Shown here in pieces: positions 1-8,253 of a stretch of 64,000 bases of DNA (the first letter of the stretch is position 1; the number at the start of each line of letters is the position of its first letter). The notes beneath the pieces were generated by a model that made no database searches, was not told the origin of the DNA, and saw nothing but the letters and a program-made list of their open reading frames with translations. This stretch comes from Flavobacteriales bacterium (lineage in GTDB: Bacteria > Bacteroidota > Bacteroidia > UBA10329), in the NCBI GenBank assembly GCA_020635535.1, contig JACJZP010000017.1:1-64000 (forward strand). Reading direction: 5' to 3'. The position numbers and the translations under genes are program-made.

Positions 1-392
1 GCATTGATGAGAAACTGGCCGACAAATTCGCCATTGTTGGTTTGAACTTTCCAGTGTTTTAGATCATCATCCCAACGGACTTCTTCCACATTGGTGTTCA
101 ATACCGTTTTCTCTCGAAGCTGATGCTTGTCAATAACGTAGTTGGTGTATTCGTTAAGTTCATCCTGTTCGGCAAACATCTGCGTCCACGGATACGATTC
201 AAACGAAAGCGAATACAATGGAGATTGCACGTCCACAGCCGCACCCGGATAGGTGTTCTGGCACCATGTGCCACCCATGAAATCCCTGCGCTCAAGCATC
301 AGAAAATCTTCGATGCCTTGCTGGCGAAGATTGATGGCTGCTGTTTGTCCGCCAAAGCCGGTTCCGATTATCACTACGTTGATTTGCTTCAT
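1..392 (-). CDS. Flavin-containing monooxygenase-like protein (partial, N-terminal part)
   Basis: The gene starts with ATG at 392-390 and runs off the left edge of the window, so only about 130 N-terminal residues are seen. The translation begins MKQINVVIIGTGFGGQ, a Rossmann FAD-binding GxGxxG fold. It continues with ERRDFMGGTW and NTYPGAAVDVQSPLYSLSF, the pattern typical of flavin monooxygenases and Baeyer-Villiger-type enzymes (YPGARxDxxSxxYxxSF). These enzymes use NADPH and O2 to oxygenate small molecules, and the cell location is expected to be cytosolic. The Baeyer-Villiger fingerprint and the NADPH site lie outside the window, so the substrate and exact subclass cannot be called. It is divergent in position from nothing: the next gene on the same strand lies upstream at 480-1448, separated by a terminator. 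Confidence 0.8.
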   Translation of the reverse strand, partial: MKQINVVIIGTGFGGQTAAINLRQQGIEDFLMLERRDFMGGTWCQNTYPGAAVDVQSPLYSLSFESYPWTQMFAEQDELNEYTNYVIDKHQLREKTVLNTNVEEVRWDDDLKHWKVQTNNGEFVGQFLIN

Positions 393-418
393 GCAGGCAA
401 ATTACATTTTCAGTGAAC

Positions 419-454
419 AAAAAAAGCCCTGCTCCGAAATCGGAACAGGGCTTT
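419..454 (-). terminator. Rho-independent terminator downstream of the T9SS gene at 480-1448
   Basis: Read on the minus strand, a 14-bp stem (441-454 paired with 423-436, one G-U pair) closes a 4-nt loop and is followed by a run of T. It lies 26 nt after the stop codon at 480. It separates that gene from the monooxygenase that starts at 392. Confidence 0.85.
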
Positions 455-479
455 AGTAGACATTCTATTTCTCGGGGAA

Positions 480-1448
480 TCAGTTCTTCAACACACGAAG
501 TGTTGTAGCCTGACCATCTTCTGTTCTAATGCTCAGGAAGTACATACCAGCCGGTTGATCGATCTGAACATTGATCTGGTTATCGTTCATGAAATTGAAC
601 TGACCAACTGTTTGTCCCATAACGTTCAAAACAGTGACCATTCCGTTTCTCATTTCAGAACCCAATGCAACAGTCAAACGTCCATCATTGGTGGGGTTTG
701 GATAAACAGAAGCTTCAAAAGCAAGTTCTTCAACTGAGGTGACAGGCGAGTTATAAATGAACTCGAAATCATCTACCCAAAGTTTAGCTGAACTGTTACC
801 CACTCCTGGTGTGTAACTTGAAGTGAATGTCATCAAAGCATAAGCAACTGGCGAAGTTGATGTACCCGCGCTATAGTCGAATGGAGCTGAGATCCTGACC
901 CATTCAGCAGTTCCGCCCGTTTGAAAACGCTTACGAGCAGCAGCCACGATATGCGAAACATCGCCTCCTGGTTCGCGCATGTCGAAATCATCATGAAGGA
1001 TGACAGAGATGGAAGCTGAATCCGAAGCATCTGTCACATTATACTTTGCCCAGAACACCAAGCTATCTGGTTCATCAGTAAATGGATGATTGAAATCCGC
1101 ATTATTACGAAGTGTGATGGAATATCCCTCAGAAGGAGTGGTTGATGGTGCAACGATCTGTCCAGTGGTCATGGTTCCATTAACCAGAGTACCCGCAGCG
1201 TTGGTACTTTCTATTCGAGCACTTGCATTGCCTGTGCGCACTTCGGAGTTATCTTCAAATACGCGCTGTGAAGAACCGAAACCACAAAGGAAACAGAGGT
1301 TCCCGGTGGTCATGTTATTCCAATTTACTGGTTCTGGCTCATTGTCCCAGTTTTCGAAACCACCATTGTTCGGCTGTTGCTGGGCCGCTGCGGTAAAAAT
1401 TGATCCTGCTGCAAGAACAGACAGAACCGTAGTGTAAAGTTTTTTCAT
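480..1448 (-). CDS. Secreted T9SS type A sorting domain protein, carbohydrate-module-like
   Basis: This 322-residue protein has a clear Sec signal peptide (MKKLYTTVLSVLAAGSIFTAAAQ, cut near residue 22). Residues about 25-230 form a beta-rich region (GGFENWDNEPEPVNW at its start, KLWVDDFEF at its end), which resembles the jelly-roll/PCMD-type putative carbohydrate modules of Bacteroidota. That assignment is by overall pattern only. Residues about 245-322 are a T9SS type A sorting domain (VYPNPTNDGRLTV ... GMYFLSIR ... LRVLKN). The protein should cross the outer membrane by T9SS and end up on the surface or be released. It is probably a single-gene unit, with a terminator at 419-454 and 102 bp of free DNA upstream. 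The substrate is unknown. Confidence 0.8.
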   Translation of the reverse strand: MKKLYTTVLSVLAAGSIFTAAAQQQPNNGGFENWDNEPEPVNWNNMTTGNLCFLCGFGSSQRVFEDNSEVRTGNASARIESTNAAGTLVNGTMTTGQIVAPSTTPSEGYSITLRNNADFNHPFTDEPDSLVFWAKYNVTDASDSASISVILHDDFDMREPGGDVSHIVAAARKRFQTGGTAEWVRISAPFDYSAGTSTSPVAYALMTFTSSYTPGVGNSSAKLWVDDFEFIYNSPVTSVEELAFEASVYPNPTNDGRLTVALGSEMRNGMVTVLNVMGQTVGQFNFMNDNQINVQIDQPAGMYFLSIRTEDGQATTLRVLKN

Positions 1449-1550
1449 GTTTATGATGTTGAATTTCTGTTTGAGGCCGCAAAATATAGCATTCCAGCGC
1501 TATGCCGATTAGCATAGATCAACACCTATGAACACGGATCGGTTAACAGC

Positions 1551-1961
1551 TTAAGGCTTTGAGGCAAGTCTTCCAGCAAGGAGGGCCATTGGAATGTATG
1601 CTAGGCCAAGATCCAAAACAAGAAACCAAGTTGGGGCTGGAATCATTGTTGCGGCCATGATGCCACCGATCAACGTCCAAATACCCAATCCAACAGCAAT
1701 TTGCATTTTACGGCTTACAGCCAATAAAGCAGCCACTAAGGCTCCAACAAATGAACCAACGGCATGAGCAAGAAACGGCATTACAAAGTGCTTGGCTTCA
1801 AATAAGTGCATATTGGCTTTGATGCTTTCCATATTTGATGGATCAACACCTTCTGGTGGTGGAATGATAGAGCCGCTGAGCATGATTACACCCATATTGG
1901 CAGCTCCGCCAAGGATAACACCGGCAACAACGGCCAGCACATTTCGGAGAATAGGATTCAT
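1551..1961 (-). CDS. Small integral membrane protein (hypothetical)
   Basis: The 136 residues are almost entirely hydrophobic. There are about four membrane helices, near residues 5-30 (glycine-rich, AVVAGVILGGAANMGVI), 62-82, 88-108 and 112-130. A hydrophilic loop (about 34-58) lies between helices 1 and 2. It resembles widespread uncharacterised small membrane proteins of Bacteroidota and I do not recognise a function. It sits 39 nt downstream of the cupin gene on the same strand and may be co-transcribed with it, though an inverted repeat lies between them (1978-2010). Confidence 0.7.
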   Translation of the reverse strand: MNPILRNVLAVVAGVILGGAANMGVIMLSGSIIPPPEGVDPSNMESIKANMHLFEAKHFVMPFLAHAVGSFVGALVAALLAVSRKMQIAVGLGIWTLIGGIMAATMIPAPTWFLVLDLGLAYIPMALLAGRLASKP

Positions 1962-1977
1962 TGGTCTTAAATATGGT

Positions 1978-2010
1978 TGATATCTGAAAGGTAGTGCATA
2001 TCAGATATCA
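1978..2010. other. Inverted repeat overlapping the cupin stop codon
   Basis: TGATATCTG (1978-1986) and CAGATATCA (2002-2010) are perfect 9-nt complements with a 15-nt loop. The right arm covers the cupin gene's stop codon (2001-2003, read on the minus strand). There is no T-tract on either side, so this is not a classical terminator. It could be an mRNA-stabilising hairpin or a weak attenuator between the cupin and the downstream membrane protein. Confidence 0.45.
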
Positions 2011-2339
2011 ATCCTATCCGCGTGCGAATGCGGTTCTGAAATGACAAGTAATTCAAGGTCATCAGAACCTGAATTGCTGATTCTATGAACCTGATTGGGT
2101 TTTACATGTATCCCTTCGTTCTGCTCTAGTCGAAAAGTCTCCCCGTCAAGCTCAAAATGTGCTTCGCCACTCACAATGAAGAAAAACTGCTGCGATTTGG
2201 CGTGCTTGTGCAGGGATTCTGAACTTTTTGGAGGCATGGTCTCGCGAATAACACTAAGAGTCGGTGTATTGACGAATTGCCAGGCTTTGCAGCCATCGCC
2301 CCAATTGTATGACTTTGAGTTATCAGTGGTCGTTTTCAT
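2001..2339 (-). CDS. Cupin domain protein
   Basis: This 112-residue protein forms a single small beta-barrel (cupin_2 type). Cupin motif 1 is around residues 44-66 (LHKHAKSQQFFFIVSGEAHF, giving two His and a downstream G) and motif 2 follows at about 80-95 (GIHVKPNQVHRISN, one His). These histidines usually bind a divalent metal, and most small cupins of this size are either sugar or aromatic dioxygenase/isomerase relatives or ligand sensors. No substrate can be assigned. It lacks a signal peptide, so it should be cytosolic. It lies between the Cache phosphatase and the small membrane protein, all on the minus strand. Confidence 0.85.
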   Translation of the reverse strand: MKTTTDNSKSYNWGDGCKAWQFVNTPTLSVIRETMPPKSSESLHKHAKSQQFFFIVSGEAHFELDGETFRLEQNEGIHVKPNQVHRISNSGSDDLELLVISEPHSHADRIDI

Positions 2340-2396
2340 GCTTATTGAAACGACCTTTATCTTCTGAAGGTTGCAGCCGCTATTGCTTTGGGTATT

Positions 2397-4322
2397 TCAA
2401 ACCCGAACGCCAATAATGCAAACATCATCCACCTGAGGCTCATCGCCTTGCCACTCCTTGAATTTCTTCTCAAGAATTTCTGATTGTTCAACCAAAGGTC
2501 TCGAACTTGTATCCAGCAACAATTGGCGGAAGCGTTTATGCATCATCTTACGCTTGTTGGCCCCTCCGAACTGATCCGGGTAACCATCTGTGGAAATGTA
2601 AATGATGTCTCCACGCTTTAGCTGAATCTCTATCTGAGTGAACGGCTTGCCATGATCGAATAAGGCAATGGGCTGTTTATCTCCTTTGTATTCCAGTAGA
2701 ACATGGGTTTGGTTCTCATTCCTAATTTCAGCTTCGGTGTGACCGTTCTTTTCGGTAATCAGGTAAAGAGAATTATGAGCGCCAGAATAACACAACTTAT
2801 TGGTCTTCAGGTTCAAACGGCAGAACGATATGTCCATTCCGTCATTCATTACACCATCTCCTTCACCCAAGGTGCCAACTATGATGTCTCGGACCTTGTT
2901 CAGAATTTCCGCAGGCTCATAACAATCCAACTCTTTGACCACCCGTTGCAGTTTATTCGAACACACTAAACTTAGCATGGCACCAGGTACTCCATGACCA
3001 GTGCAATCTGCTGCGGCAAAAAAGACCTCATCTCCTATCCTATCGAACCAATAGAAATCTCCAGCAACAATATCCTTTGGCATGAAAACCACAAAGCTGT
3101 CTGGAATTGTAGAGCGAAGCTTGGTTTCTGGAGGTAGAATGGCATCCTGAATCTTCTTTGCGTAGTTGATACTATCAATGATCTCCGCATTCTTACGCTC
3201 CACCAAAACCTGTTTCTCATTGGCCTTGTCGCGTTCTTTACGCAGCAATTTCTGTTGGATTTGGAGCTGATGATTTGCTTTCTGCGTTCGTTGATAGGCG
3301 GCATTTATAAGCAGAATGAAAACGATGAAAACAGCCAATCCAGAAAAGATGAGCAATCGACTCCGATTGATCTCTGCAAGAAAATCCGACTCGGGAGCAA
3401 TGACACCAATAGTGAATCTCACATCACCCAACGAATAAGGGGTCACGGAGCCCCACCACAGTTGATCAGCATGGATAAAACCAAAAGGATTTATTCCACC
3501 CCCAAGTTCAGCATGGTGTTTTATGGCCGACAGAAGTGCTGGCTCATTTATTTCTTCGATATTCTTGAGTACATCTGCCCTTCTCTGCTCCTTGGACTGA
3601 TAATTATTGGAATGAGGCAGCCCCAGGATCCGTTCATCTTCCGTTATTATGAACACCTGTCCATTCTCGCTGATGTTCATATTTGAGGTGAATGTGGAAA
3701 TATCCTGAAGCATCACATCATAACCAACAACCATTGTGTCTCCAAAAGGAGTTCGGAACGATCTGGAAACCGTTATGCCTGGATCATGAGTTGTAAAGAA
3801 CGTGTAGGGATCGGTCCAACGTAAGCTGTCAAAATGTTCTACTGCCCGCTGAAACCATGGCCTACTCCTTGCATCATAGCCTTTATCCGCTTCATAACTA
3901 CGGTGCAGCACGAGTCTATCAGCATCCAATCTCCACTCCGAGATCCTTGCGTTATGTTCATTTGAAGGGTCACTCTCTCGGTTAATGACCATTGTATCCA
4001 GTTCCAAAAACATCTTCTCTTTACCGCCAATGGTAGAGAGCATTAAGGACGATACCGAGTTTGAGCGATGCACGAACGGCCAGAAGTAACTATTGAACTG
4101 ATTCAGGTCGAGGTCTGTAAGGAATCCACCTGCTCCTCTATCAGCAGTTGTGTTTATCTGATCAACTATAGGGATAAAGAAGTTGTCCAGTTCTTTCTCA
4201 ACATGAGCCCGTTCGATCTTCAAAAGATCCTTTGCCATTCCCTCAATAGAATCCGAAAGATTGAACAACAGAAATGCTGCAATGCAAATGCTAAAAAGTA
4301 TAATGACGATGGTGCGGTTCAT
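2397..4322 (-). CDS. Membrane Cache sensor with SpoIIE/PP2C-type Ser/Thr phosphatase
   Basis: I chose ATG 4322-4320 (MNRTIVIILF...) because the frame upstream is not protein-like; this gives 641 residues. A first membrane helix (about 3-21) is followed by a periplasmic region of about 300 residues with a Cache signature (RSRPWFQRAVEH, WTDPYTFFTTHDPG). A second helix (about 325-345) follows, then a coiled coil with SINYAKKIQDAILP, and a C-terminal SpoIIE phosphatase. The metal-binding aspartates of the PP2C fold are present: GDFYW, ADCTGHGVPGAM, NDGMDISF, STDGYPDQFGG and QVDDVCIIG. A small-molecule ligand outside the membrane is expected to control dephosphorylation of a phosphoprotein such as an anti-anti-sigma factor. 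No partner is nearby. It is a paralogue in its C-terminal half of the gene at 14447-16495. Confidence 0.85.
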   Translation of the reverse strand: MNRTIVIILFSICIAAFLLFNLSDSIEGMAKDLLKIERAHVEKELDNFFIPIVDQINTTADRGAGGFLTDLDLNQFNSYFWPFVHRSNSVSSLMLSTIGGKEKMFLELDTMVINRESDPSNEHNARISEWRLDADRLVLHRSYEADKGYDARSRPWFQRAVEHFDSLRWTDPYTFFTTHDPGITVSRSFRTPFGDTMVVGYDVMLQDISTFTSNMNISENGQVFIITEDERILGLPHSNNYQSKEQRRADVLKNIEEINEPALLSAIKHHAELGGGINPFGFIHADQLWWGSVTPYSLGDVRFTIGVIAPESDFLAEINRSRLLIFSGLAVFIVFILLINAAYQRTQKANHQLQIQQKLLRKERDKANEKQVLVERKNAEIIDSINYAKKIQDAILPPETKLRSTIPDSFVVFMPKDIVAGDFYWFDRIGDEVFFAAADCTGHGVPGAMLSLVCSNKLQRVVKELDCYEPAEILNKVRDIIVGTLGEGDGVMNDGMDISFCRLNLKTNKLCYSGAHNSLYLITEKNGHTEAEIRNENQTHVLLEYKGDKQPIALFDHGKPFTQIEIQLKRGDIIYISTDGYPDQFGGANKRKMMHKRFRQLLLDTSSRPLVEQSEILEKKFKEWQGDEPQVDDVCIIGVRV

Positions 4323-4507
4323 ACCGTAATTCCAATCCTGATGAATAAACCGATAAGTTAAATCTAAACTTAACAAAATGAACCTTCAATTACAAAGGCT
4401 CACCTTGGATGCCGTTGGCAAATCAACGAAAATCTTACACCATCAGATCTTAATTCTGTAAAGCCGTAACAGAACTATCTGAGACCTTTACATCAAATTC
4501 TGCGGTC

Positions 4508-6160
4508 ATGAGAAAGTTCAATTTTGTCTTTATCAATGTCATTGTGATGATTTCGTTAAGCACCGAGCTGCAAAGTCAAACGGTTGGAACCATTTTGAAC
4601 ACATCAGACTCCTATGATGGCTATACGCTATTTGCTCCCATGAGCAACACCAGCACCTATCTGATAGACAATTGCGGGCAGGTGGTAAATGAATGGCAAT
4701 CATCCAACAGGCCTGGACTCTCCGCCTACCTGCTTGAAGATGGAAGTCTACTTAGGGCAAAGAACATCGGTAATCAAACATTTACGAGCGGTGGTAGCGG
4801 TGGTGGTGTTCAGAGATTCAGCTGGGATGGAACACTCCTATGGGATTACGAGGTTTCCAGCACAACCGAATGTCAGCATCATGATGTGGAATATCTGCCA
4901 AACGGGAACGTACTGATGGTGGTTTGGGAAAGTAAAACTCAAGCTGAGTCCATCCAAGCGGGCAGGAACAGCGGCAATGCTCCAAGTTCGCTTTGGCCAG
5001 ATAAGATCATTGAGGTGGAGCCGAATGGATCAAGTTCAGGAACCATAGTTTGGGAATGGCATGCATGGGATCACATGATTCAGGATGAGGATGCTTCGAA
5101 GGACAATTTTGGAGTTGTGTCTGACCACCCAGAGTTGATTGACATCAACTATCCCAGCAATGACAATAGCGACTGGCTGCATGTGAATTCGGTCAATTAC
5201 AACCCAGAGTTTGATCAGATAGTTATGAGTGTCCACAACACCAACGAGTTATGGATCATTGATCATAGCACAACCACGCAAGAAGCCGCTTCTCATTCTG
5301 GCGGAACATATGGCAAAGGAGGCGATCTTCTTTACAGATGGGGAAATCCTCAGGCTTACGACAGAGGAAGTGTTTCCGACAAGAAATTCTACGCTCAACA
5401 TGACGCAAAATGGATAACGGAGGGTTCAGATGTTGGAAAGCTCATGGTTTTCAATAATGGCGCGAATAGAAGTCCAGGTACGTCCTACTCCAGCGTGGAT
5501 ATTATCGACCCACCAGTAGATGCCTTCGGCAACTACACATTACCAACCAATGGCGAGACATTCATGCCATCAGACCTGTATTGGAGTTACGAGGCAAATC
5601 CAAACTCAGATTTCTTCTCAAGTAACATTTCTGGCGCGCACCGAGTGGCTAACGACAACACCATTATTTGCGAAGGTGTAAATGGACGGTTATTTGAAGT
5701 TGATGAATCTGGAAATACCGTTTGGGAATATGTATCACCTATTACGAATAGCGGGGCTGTGAATCAGGGAACAACTCCAAACCAGAACAGTGTTTTCCGT
5801 TGCACTCGTTACGCAGCAAGCTATGCAGGCCTTTCTGGCAGAGATCTAACTCCGGGAAACGTACTGGAACTGAATTCCAATTTCTCGTGCGAACTCTACC
5901 ATACCGTTACAGGAATTGACAGACAAGAATACATGCCGATTCAAATCATCATGAACCCATCCACAAACCAAATAACACTTACGGAGATCAACGTAAACAC
6001 TTGGTTAAGCATTTACGATTCGGTAGGTAGACTGATGTTTCAGAAGAACTGCTCAGGACCATCTGTTGGAGTTAGCACATCCTTTTGGCCAACTGGCATT
6101 TACCACGTAACCGCAATCACCGAAACAGAACAATTTCACAAGAAAGTGCTCAAGCTCTGA
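4508..6160 (+). CDS. Secreted arylsulfotransferase-like beta-propeller with T9SS tail
   Basis: The 550-residue protein has a signal peptide (to about residue 24) and a propeller typical of the arylsulfotransferase (ASST) family. Repeated W/G strands occur, such as GTLLWDYEVSS, TIVWEWHAWDH and NTVWEYVSP. The conserved histidines of the family's active centre are visible in TECQHHDVEYLPNGN, SDWLHVNSVNY, YAQHDAKW and GAHRVANDNT. Bacterial ASST enzymes move sulfate between phenolic compounds in the periplasm by way of a sulfo-histidine. Residues about 475-550 form a degenerate T9SS type A domain (IIMNPSTNQITL ... GIYHVTAI ... KVLKL), so this one should be exported across the outer membrane. Its TGA abuts the stop codon of the convergent cyclophilin gene with no spacing. 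Enzyme activity is likely but unproven. Confidence 0.8.
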   Translation: MRKFNFVFINVIVMISLSTELQSQTVGTILNTSDSYDGYTLFAPMSNTSTYLIDNCGQVVNEWQSSNRPGLSAYLLEDGSLLRAKNIGNQTFTSGGSGGGVQRFSWDGTLLWDYEVSSTTECQHHDVEYLPNGNVLMVVWESKTQAESIQAGRNSGNAPSSLWPDKIIEVEPNGSSSGTIVWEWHAWDHMIQDEDASKDNFGVVSDHPELIDINYPSNDNSDWLHVNSVNYNPEFDQIVMSVHNTNELWIIDHSTTTQEAASHSGGTYGKGGDLLYRWGNPQAYDRGSVSDKKFYAQHDAKWITEGSDVGKLMVFNNGANRSPGTSYSSVDIIDPPVDAFGNYTLPTNGETFMPSDLYWSYEANPNSDFFSSNISGAHRVANDNTIICEGVNGRLFEVDESGNTVWEYVSPITNSGAVNQGTTPNQNSVFRCTRYAASYAGLSGRDLTPGNVLELNSNFSCELYHTVTGIDRQEYMPIQIIMNPSTNQITLTEINVNTWLSIYDSVGRLMFQKNCSGPSVGVSTSFWPTGIYHVTAITETEQFHKKVLKL

Positions 6161-6664
6161 TCAAAGTTCCCCGCAATCGTCAATCATTATCGGAACTGAA
6201 GTAGCGCCAGATCGAGAACCACACATTTCAATTTTCTGAACCACATCCATTCCCGCTACAACCGAACCGAATACAACATGTGCTCCGTCCAACCACGGAC
6301 ATGGAACTGTTGTGATGAAAAATTGGCTGCCATTTGTGTTCCTTCCAGCATTTGCCATACTCAACAGACCTGACCCTGTATGCTTCAGTTCAAAGTTCTC
6401 ATCCTCGAACTTCTCACCATAAATGGATTTTCCTCCTGTACCATTATGGTTAGTAAAATCTCCTCCTTGAAGCATGAATTGCGGAATTACGCGGTGAAAC
6501 GAACTTCCCTTGTAGCCGAAACCTTTCTCTCCAGTGCAAAGCGCTCTGAAATTCTCAGCAGTCTTGGGCACAACATCCGCTCTCAGTTCAAATTCAATTC
6601 TGCCAGCCGGCTGCTGATCAATACTTACATCAAAATAAACTCTTGGGTTCTTGTTCTCGCTCAT
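6161..6664 (-). CDS. Peptidyl-prolyl cis-trans isomerase, eukaryote-type cyclophilin
   Basis: This 167-residue single-domain cyclophilin has no signal peptide and should act in the cytosol on proline bonds during folding. It is strikingly close to animal cyclophilin A, for example in VPKTAENFRALCTGEKGFGY, GGDFTNHNGTGGKSIYGEKF, ENFELKHTGSGLLSMANAG and FGSVVAGM. The active-site residues are all present: FHR, QFM.QGG, MANAG, GSQFFI and WLDGAHVVFG. The tryptophan in WLDG is the residue that confers cyclosporin sensitivity in family members. Typical bacterial PpiB proteins lack the KGFGYKGS-type insertion. It lies 6 nt downstream of the DUF2807 lipoprotein and is probably co-transcribed with it. 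An origin by transfer from a eukaryote is an inference. Confidence 0.93.
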   Translation of the reverse strand: MSENKNPRVYFDVSIDQQPAGRIEFELRADVVPKTAENFRALCTGEKGFGYKGSSFHRVIPQFMLQGGDFTNHNGTGGKSIYGEKFEDENFELKHTGSGLLSMANAGRNTNGSQFFITTVPCPWLDGAHVVFGSVVAGMDVVQKIEMCGSRSGATSVPIMIDDCGEL

Positions 6665-6670
6665 TTCTTT

Positions 6671-7438
6671 CTATTTAGCTGAAATTGTTCCAGAACCGTC
6701 TATGGAAGCTTCCACCTTCGGTTCGCCTTTGTATTTGATATCACCGCTTCCACTTACTGCGGCCTTTAAATTCTTAGATGCATTAACTCGAATTGAACCA
6801 GAACCATCTAAACTGGCTGAACAATTTATTGTCTCAATATCATAGGCCTTAATATCGCCTGAGCCATCAAGCTCTGCTTCAAATGTTTTGGCAAAACCTT
6901 CCAATTCAATATCACCACTACCATCCAAAACCGAAATCAGGTCATGAGCTTTAACCTTCAATTCCACATCTCCACTACCTTCTAATTCAATGCTCATTTT
7001 CTGTGTTGATTCCAAAACGCTTTCGTCCATGGTCTTAATATCGCCACTACCATCCAGCTCAATCTGCAACTCATCAAGACCTACAAATGTTCCGAGTTTT
7101 ACATCTCCTGATCCGAGCAATCGGACAAGATTTAGATCTGGAACAGTGATACGAACTTCCAACTCATAGTTAAGATAATTCCCAGGCTCCAAGCTTAGAT
7201 ACATCACACCATCCAAGACGTTCATTCTTAGCTTATCAATGATGTTCTCCTGACCAACCGCCACAACGTTCTGAACCGTTCCTTGCTCAACTCTAACTCC
7301 AAAAGACCCATCTAATTCAACGCCACTGAAAGAATCGACAACCATTGTACGCTCAACAACTGGCCCCTCTCCAGTAGTGTATTTACATGAAGTCAAAAAC
7401 AACATGGCCAATACGGGAATCAAAGAAATTTGTCTCAT
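6671..7438 (-). CDS. DUF2807 (head GIN domain) lipoprotein
   Basis: Start ATG 7438-7436 is chosen because it gives a lipoprotein signal peptide (MRQISLIPVLAMLFLTSC, lipobox LTSC with the cysteine at residue 18). The body of 255 residues is made of short repeating beta-strands with the motif LDGSGDIK / LEGSGDVEL / VSGSGDIKY every 18-25 residues. This is the right-handed beta-helix of the DUF2807 family, called putative auto-transporter adhesin head GIN. The protein is therefore expected to be membrane-anchored in the envelope. Function in this family is unknown, with adhesion proposed only by name. It is the first gene of a likely two-gene operon with the cyclophilin, and is divergent from the gene at 7618. 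Confidence 0.85.
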   Translation of the reverse strand: MRQISLIPVLAMLFLTSCKYTTGEGPVVERTMVVDSFSGVELDGSFGVRVEQGTVQNVVAVGQENIIDKLRMNVLDGVMYLSLEPGNYLNYELEVRITVPDLNLVRLLGSGDVKLGTFVGLDELQIELDGSGDIKTMDESVLESTQKMSIELEGSGDVELKVKAHDLISVLDGSGDIELEGFAKTFEAELDGSGDIKAYDIETINCSASLDGSGSIRVNASKNLKAAVSGSGDIKYKGEPKVEASIDGSGTISAK

Positions 7439-7617
7439 GGAAAGTCTTTTGATTGGGCCCGAAGTTCGCCACTGAACCATCAACATCAAAGCTTTTTAGT
7501 TTTTGGCATTACCAAATTACGATCAGTAAGCAGACAATGAGCAAACATCTTGGCAACATTATTGCCCCGTGTCAAATTCATTTTACACGTATTTTAGCGA
7601 ACCCAAAAAATCAACCT

Positions 7618-8181
7618 ATGAGAATTCTATTTGCATCAATTATTGCTTTGATGATGGCTCTTCCGTCACAAGCTCAAGTAACTATCAACGGAGTAACGCT
7701 TCCGGCCACCTTGAAAGCTGGAGACCAATCGATCAGCCTTAACGGTGGTGGTATCCGTAAGAAATTGTTCTTCAAGCTCTACGTTGGAGGGCTTTACCTG
7801 TCTAAGAAGTCGGGCGATGCGAACGCTATCATCAATGCAGATGAGGCCATGGCTGTGAAACTGCAGATCACTTCTGGTATGATAAGCAGTGAGAACATGA
7901 GCGAAGCCATTAGCGAAGGATTTGAAAAGAGCACTGGAGGTAATGTTGCACCACTCAAAAGTAAGATCGACAAGTTCATTGACACCTTCAAGAAAAGTGA
8001 GATCGTTGAAGGAAACGTGTTCGATATCGTCTACGTTCCAGGCACTGGGGTACAGTCTTATAAGAACGGTCAGCTTCAAAGCACTGTAGAGGGCATGGAC
8101 TTCAAAAAGGCGCTTTTCGGCATCTGGTTGTGCGATGAGCCAGCTGATGAAGACCTGAAACAAAAAATGCTCGGTAAATAA
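7618..8181 (+). CDS. Secreted chalcone isomerase-like protein
   Basis: I place the start at ATG 7618, which gives a signal peptide (MRILFASIIALMMALPSQAQ); the open frame extends further upstream but is not protein-like. The mature part (about 168 residues) begins TINGVTLPATLKAG and contains IRKKLFFKLYVGGLYL, EAMAVKLQITSGMIS and VFDIVYVPGTGVQSYKNG. This is the chalcone-isomerase-like fold (Chalcone_3), common as an exported protein in bacteria. Family members of this bacterial branch bind fatty acids or other small hydrophobic ligands rather than isomerising flavonoids; that is family knowledge, not visible here. A strong terminator follows at 8205-8240, so it forms a single-gene unit. Confidence 0.8.
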   Translation: MRILFASIIALMMALPSQAQVTINGVTLPATLKAGDQSISLNGGGIRKKLFFKLYVGGLYLSKKSGDANAIINADEAMAVKLQITSGMISSENMSEAISEGFEKSTGGNVAPLKSKIDKFIDTFKKSEIVEGNVFDIVYVPGTGVQSYKNGQLQSTVEGMDFKKALFGIWLCDEPADEDLKQKMLGK

Positions 8182-8204
8182 TTACGTTAAGTTTGAATCA
8201 CTAC

Positions 8205-8240
8205 AAGGCGAAAGTGATTCCACTTTCGCCTTTCTTTTTT
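8205..8240 (+). terminator. Rho-independent terminator after the chalcone isomerase-like gene
   Basis: A perfect 12-bp stem (8205-8216 with 8221-8232) with a 4-nt loop is followed by TCTTTTTT. It lies 23 nt past the stop codon at 8181 and just before lysA. Confidence 0.92.
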
Positions 8241-8253
8241 CACCACGTCCAAT

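Noticed and set aside
6158..6163. TGATCA shared by the stops of the arylsulfotransferase-like and cyclophilin genes as a possible regulatory site
   Set aside because: It is simply two abutting stop codons (TGA and its complement) in convergent genes; six bases are too few to claim more.
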